Translations under genes and position numbers: made by a program
Notes under the pieces: model-generated
Told to the model about the DNA's origin: nothing
What the model saw: the letters and a program-made list of their open reading frames with translations, nothing else
The model's database searches: none
From: an uncultured Collinsella sp.
Lineage (GTDB): Bacteria > Actinomycetota > Coriobacteriia > Coriobacteriales > Coriobacteriaceae
Direction: 5' to 3'
DNA length: 8,935 nucleotides
Assembly: GCA_900547655.1 (NCBI GenBank)
Contig: URHQ01000086.1
Span: 1-8,935 of the forward strand
Shown: positions 7,038 to 8,935 of the stretch, in pieces
Position numbering within the stretch: the first letter of the stretch is position 1
Layout: the number at the start of each line of letters is the position of its first letter

Positions 7038-7043
7038 TTCCTC
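7038..7043 (-). promoter_or_regulatory. Ribosome binding site that fixes the azlC start at 7033
   Basis: On the minus strand GAGGAA lies four bases before ATG at 7033. The upstream in-frame ATG at 7069 has no comparable motif. Confidence 0.65.
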
Positions 7044-7092
7044 GTCCCGACAAGATTTCCGAGCCGCATTCAACGACGCGACAGAATCATCG

Positions 7093-7130
7093 TCCGGTGG
7101 CAACCGAGTTCACCTACAATTGCCACCGGA
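7093..7130. repeat. 11-bp perfect inverted repeat in the azlC / HD-gene intergenic region
   Basis: Bases 7093-7103 are the exact reverse complement of 7120-7130, with 16 bases between (arm TCCGGTGGCAA). The candidate -10 of the HD gene (TACAAT, 7115-7120) lies between the arms and shares one base with the right arm. No T-run follows directly, so an operator for a dimeric regulator is the more likely reading than a terminator, but this is inferred. Confidence 0.6.
7115..7120 (+). promoter_or_regulatory. Candidate -10 element of the HD-domain gene
   Basis: TACAAT differs from consensus at one position and would place a start near 7127, giving a leader of about 34 bases. The -35 position (near 7092-7097) is poor and falls in the left arm of the inverted repeat, which would fit a promoter that needs or is blocked by a regulator. 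Confidence 0.4.
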
Positions 7131-7160
7131 TCGAAAGACACAGCTTTTTAGGAAGTCATT

Positions 7161-7973
7161 ATGACAGCTATCGATCGGGGCCGGGCGACCGCGGCCTTCA
7201 AACGCTATACCGATGCTTACGATGCCGCCAATCCACGTATCGCGCTCAAAATCGAGCATACGTACCACGTTGCCGAGGCATGCGATGCCGTGACGCGCGA
7301 GCAGGGCTGGTCGACAGAGGATATTGACCTGGCCTGGCTTTGCGGCCTGTTACACGATATGGGACGCTTTGAACAGTTGCGGCGCTGGGACACCTTTAAG
7401 GACGCCGAGAGTATGAGCCACGCAGCGTTGGGCGTCGGGGTCCTCTTTGGCGAGAACCCCGACGACGCGCCTGCCACAACAAGCATCCGAGATTTTATCG
7501 AGACCGACGAGCACGACGAGCTCATCCGCGCGAGCATCGCCTATCACAGCGACTTTCGCCTGCCGGCACAACTCGACGAGCGTACACGGCGCTTCTGCGA
7601 TATCGTGCGCGATGGCGACAAAATCGACATTATGCGCACCATCGCCGACAGCACCGTCGACACTATCCTCAAGGTTGATGAGGACACGTTTCTCGCCAGC
7701 CGGTTCTCGACACCGGCTCTCGCTGCCTTTGACGAGCGCCGCTGCGTCGCACGCGATGAACGCAACGAGCCCGCAGACTACCTGGTGGGACTCATCTGCT
7801 TTATGTTTGAGCTCGTCTATCCAGCGAGCCGCGCGCTGGCGCGCGAGCAGAGCGATATCTACCGCCTGCTCGACGCGCCCTTTGGCATTGCGCGCCCCTT
7901 TACCGATCCCGCCACGCAAGCGACCTGGGAGCGCCTAAAGAACGAGATACGCGACTGGCTGGCGCGCGCCTAG
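7161..7973 (+). CDS. HD-domain metal-dependent phosphohydrolase
   Basis: The product is a 270-residue soluble protein of the HD superfamily, which hydrolyses phosphate esters or nucleotides using a histidine/aspartate-bound metal. The signature is in order: His36 (KIEHTYHVAE), the His65-Asp66 doublet (LLHDMGRFEQ), further candidate ligands His87 (MSHAALG) and His129 (IAYHSDFRLP), and a downstream aspartate cluster DGDKIDIMRTI (Asp151, 153, 156). There is no signal peptide or membrane segment. It lacks the HD-GYP motif, so it is not that type of c-di-GMP phosphodiesterase. The substrate is unknown, and the uncharacterised bacterial HD proteins with the IAYHS / DGDKID arrangement are the best match. 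The start ATG has AGGAAG five bases upstream. It is divergent from azlC and convergent with etfA, with overlapping stop codons. Confidence 0.9.
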   Translation: MTAIDRGRATAAFKRYTDAYDAANPRIALKIEHTYHVAEACDAVTREQGWSTEDIDLAWLCGLLHDMGRFEQLRRWDTFKDAESMSHAALGVGVLFGENPDDAPATTSIRDFIETDEHDELIRASIAYHSDFRLPAQLDERTRRFCDIVRDGDKIDIMRTIADSTVDTILKVDEDTFLASRFSTPALAAFDERRCVARDERNEPADYLVGLICFMFELVYPASRALAREQSDIYRLLDAPFGIARPFTDPATQATWERLKNEIRDWLARA

Positions 7974-8935
7974 CGCTCAAGCTGGGCCAGCAGCTCCTCG
8001 ACGACCTCGACGGCATCACCGACAACCTTGTACTGGGCAGCACCAAAGATGGGGGCATCCGGGTCCTCGTTGATGGCGATAATGCACTCCGCCCCACCGA
8101 TGCCGGCAAGATGCTGGATGGCGCCCGAAACACCGATACTCACGAGAAGCTTGGGCGAAACTGATACGCCCGTCTGGCCAATCTGATGGCGATACTCCAA
8201 CCAGCCGGCCTCCACGACAGGTCGCGTGCAGCCAAGCTCGGCCCCCAGAGCCTCGGCGAGCCTTCGCATCAGCGGCAGGTTTTTCTTGGAACCAATGCCG
8301 CGACCCACCACGACCAGACGCTCGGCATCGGCAATTGATGCCTGCTGTCCCCACTCCTCGGCGGGAATCGAGATCTCGACACGAGCCTTAGCATCATCCG
8401 CAAGTGATATCTGGGTGATCGTGCCGGAGCGGCCGTAGTCAAATTCGGACGCCTTAAAGATGCCGGGACGCACCGTTGCCATCTGGGGACGATGATTGGG
8501 GCAGACGATGGTGGCCATCAGGTTGCCGCCAAACGCCGGACGCGTCTGTTGCAGCAGCCCCGTCTCCGCATCCATCGAAAGCACCGTGCAGTCAGCCGTA
8601 AGGCCCGTCTGCAAACGCACGGCAACGCCGGGTGCCAGTTCGCGGCCAAAGGCGGTCGCACCGTACAGAATGGCCTCGGGCTTGCGCTCTGCCACCAAAT
8701 CGCAGATCAGCCGGGCGTAAACCTCCGCATCGTTCTGGCGCAGACGCTCGTCGCGACAGGCCAGGACCTCGTCCGCGCCGGCACAAACCAGGAGTTCGAG
8801 GTCCCCAAGCGAGCCCTCGGGGCTCATGCCGACCAGTGCCACCAGACGGCAGCCGCGAGCATCGGCAAGCTCGCGGCCCTTGCCCATGAGCTCATAGGCA
8901 ACGGGAGTCACCGTATCGTGCTCGTCGGTCTGAAC
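7970..8935 (-). CDS. etfA: Electron transfer flavoprotein alpha subunit (N-terminus cut by window)
   Basis: This is the alpha (FixB-type) subunit of ETF, which binds FAD and, with the beta subunit, carries electrons between flavin dehydrogenases and a quinone or ferredoxin system. The frame is open to the window edge: eight residues (VQTDEHDT) precede the GTG at 8911 and fit the family, so the true start is a little outside and 321 residues are visible. An N-terminal nucleotide-fold domain spans about residues 1-190. The C-terminal FAD domain has VVVGRGIGSKKNLPLMRRLAEALGA near 210, QIGQTGVSVSPKLLVSIGVSGAIQHLAGI near 250-280, and AINEDPDAPIFGAAQYKVVGD close to the end. The common SRPVVD stretch reads CTRPVVEAG here. 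etfB would be expected upstream, outside the window. Whether it bifurcates electrons cannot be told from this subunit alone. The stop overlaps the HD gene stop and no terminator lies between them. Confidence 0.94.
   Translation of the reverse strand, partial: VQTDEHDTVTPVAYELMGKGRELADARGCRLVALVGMSPEGSLGDLELLVCAGADEVLACRDERLRQNDAEVYARLICDLVAERKPEAILYGATAFGRELAPGVAVRLQTGLTADCTVLSMDAETGLLQQTRPAFGGNLMATIVCPNHRPQMATVRPGIFKASEFDYGRSGTITQISLADDAKARVEISIPAEEWGQQASIADAERLVVVGRGIGSKKNLPLMRRLAEALGAELGCTRPVVEAGWLEYRHQIGQTGVSVSPKLLVSIGVSGAIQHLAGIGGAECIIAINEDPDAPIFGAAQYKVVGDAVEVVEELLAQLER

Noticed and set aside
2359..7101. CCGGTGGC occurring at the EamA terminator, in the 3465-3473 gap and in the azlC intergenic repeat
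   Set aside because: An eight-base GC-rich word is expected several times by chance in this composition, and the flanks differ.
6287..7327. Plus-strand open frame opposite azlCD and running into the HD gene (346 residues)
   Set aside because: It overlaps three supported genes and has no recognisable domain.
1..8935. A defence island, mobile element, CRISPR array or other new multi-gene system
   Set aside because: All eight genes belong to known families with ordinary spacing, and no repeat array, integrase, transposase or cluster of unknown genes is present.

Overview
The window looks like a chromosomal core or housekeeping stretch of a high-GC, anaerobic actinobacterium. A Coriobacteriia such as Collinsella is my best guess. 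That is inferred from codon and base composition, the long fused PurL with its own glutaminase domain, and an electron transfer flavoprotein beside small solute transporters. No marker gene fixes the species. I see no phage, transposon, CRISPR array, rRNA or tRNA, and nothing that amounts to a clearly new multi-gene system.

Layout from left to right. (1) Positions 1-2303, plus strand: the C-terminal ~766 residues of a single-chain FGAM synthase (purL), cut by the window edge and followed by a strong intrinsic terminator (2341-2377). (2) 2403-3338, plus: an EamA/DMT-family transporter. (3) A 190-base gap ending in a bidirectional terminator (3486-3527) shared with the gene that faces it. (4) 3529-4671, minus: a seven-helix membrane protein with a C-terminal GGDEF (diguanylate cyclase) domain, with an extended -10 promoter, a structured leader and a 13-bp inverted repeat upstream. 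(5) 4862-5884, minus: a KdgT-type 2-keto-3-deoxygluconate permease. (6) 6028-7033, minus: azlC and azlD, an overlapping pair for branched-chain amino acid export. (7) 7161-7973, plus: an HD-domain phosphohydrolase, divergent from azlCD across a short intergenic region that holds an 11-bp inverted repeat around a candidate -10. (8) 7970-8935, minus: electron transfer flavoprotein alpha subunit (etfA), missing only its first residues at the window edge. Its stop codon overlaps the stop codon of the HD gene.

The genes do not form one pathway. They are separate small transcription units (purine synthesis, solute export and uptake, c-di-GMP signalling, nucleotide or phosphate-ester hydrolysis, electron transfer). 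Only azlC-azlD is a clear operon. The most interesting signals are regulatory: inverted repeats over the promoters of the GGDEF and HD genes, three small hairpins in the GGDEF leader, and a GGDEF domain that appears to lack the usual inhibitory site. All gene starts were chosen by ribosome binding site and family length, and several differ from the longest open frame.
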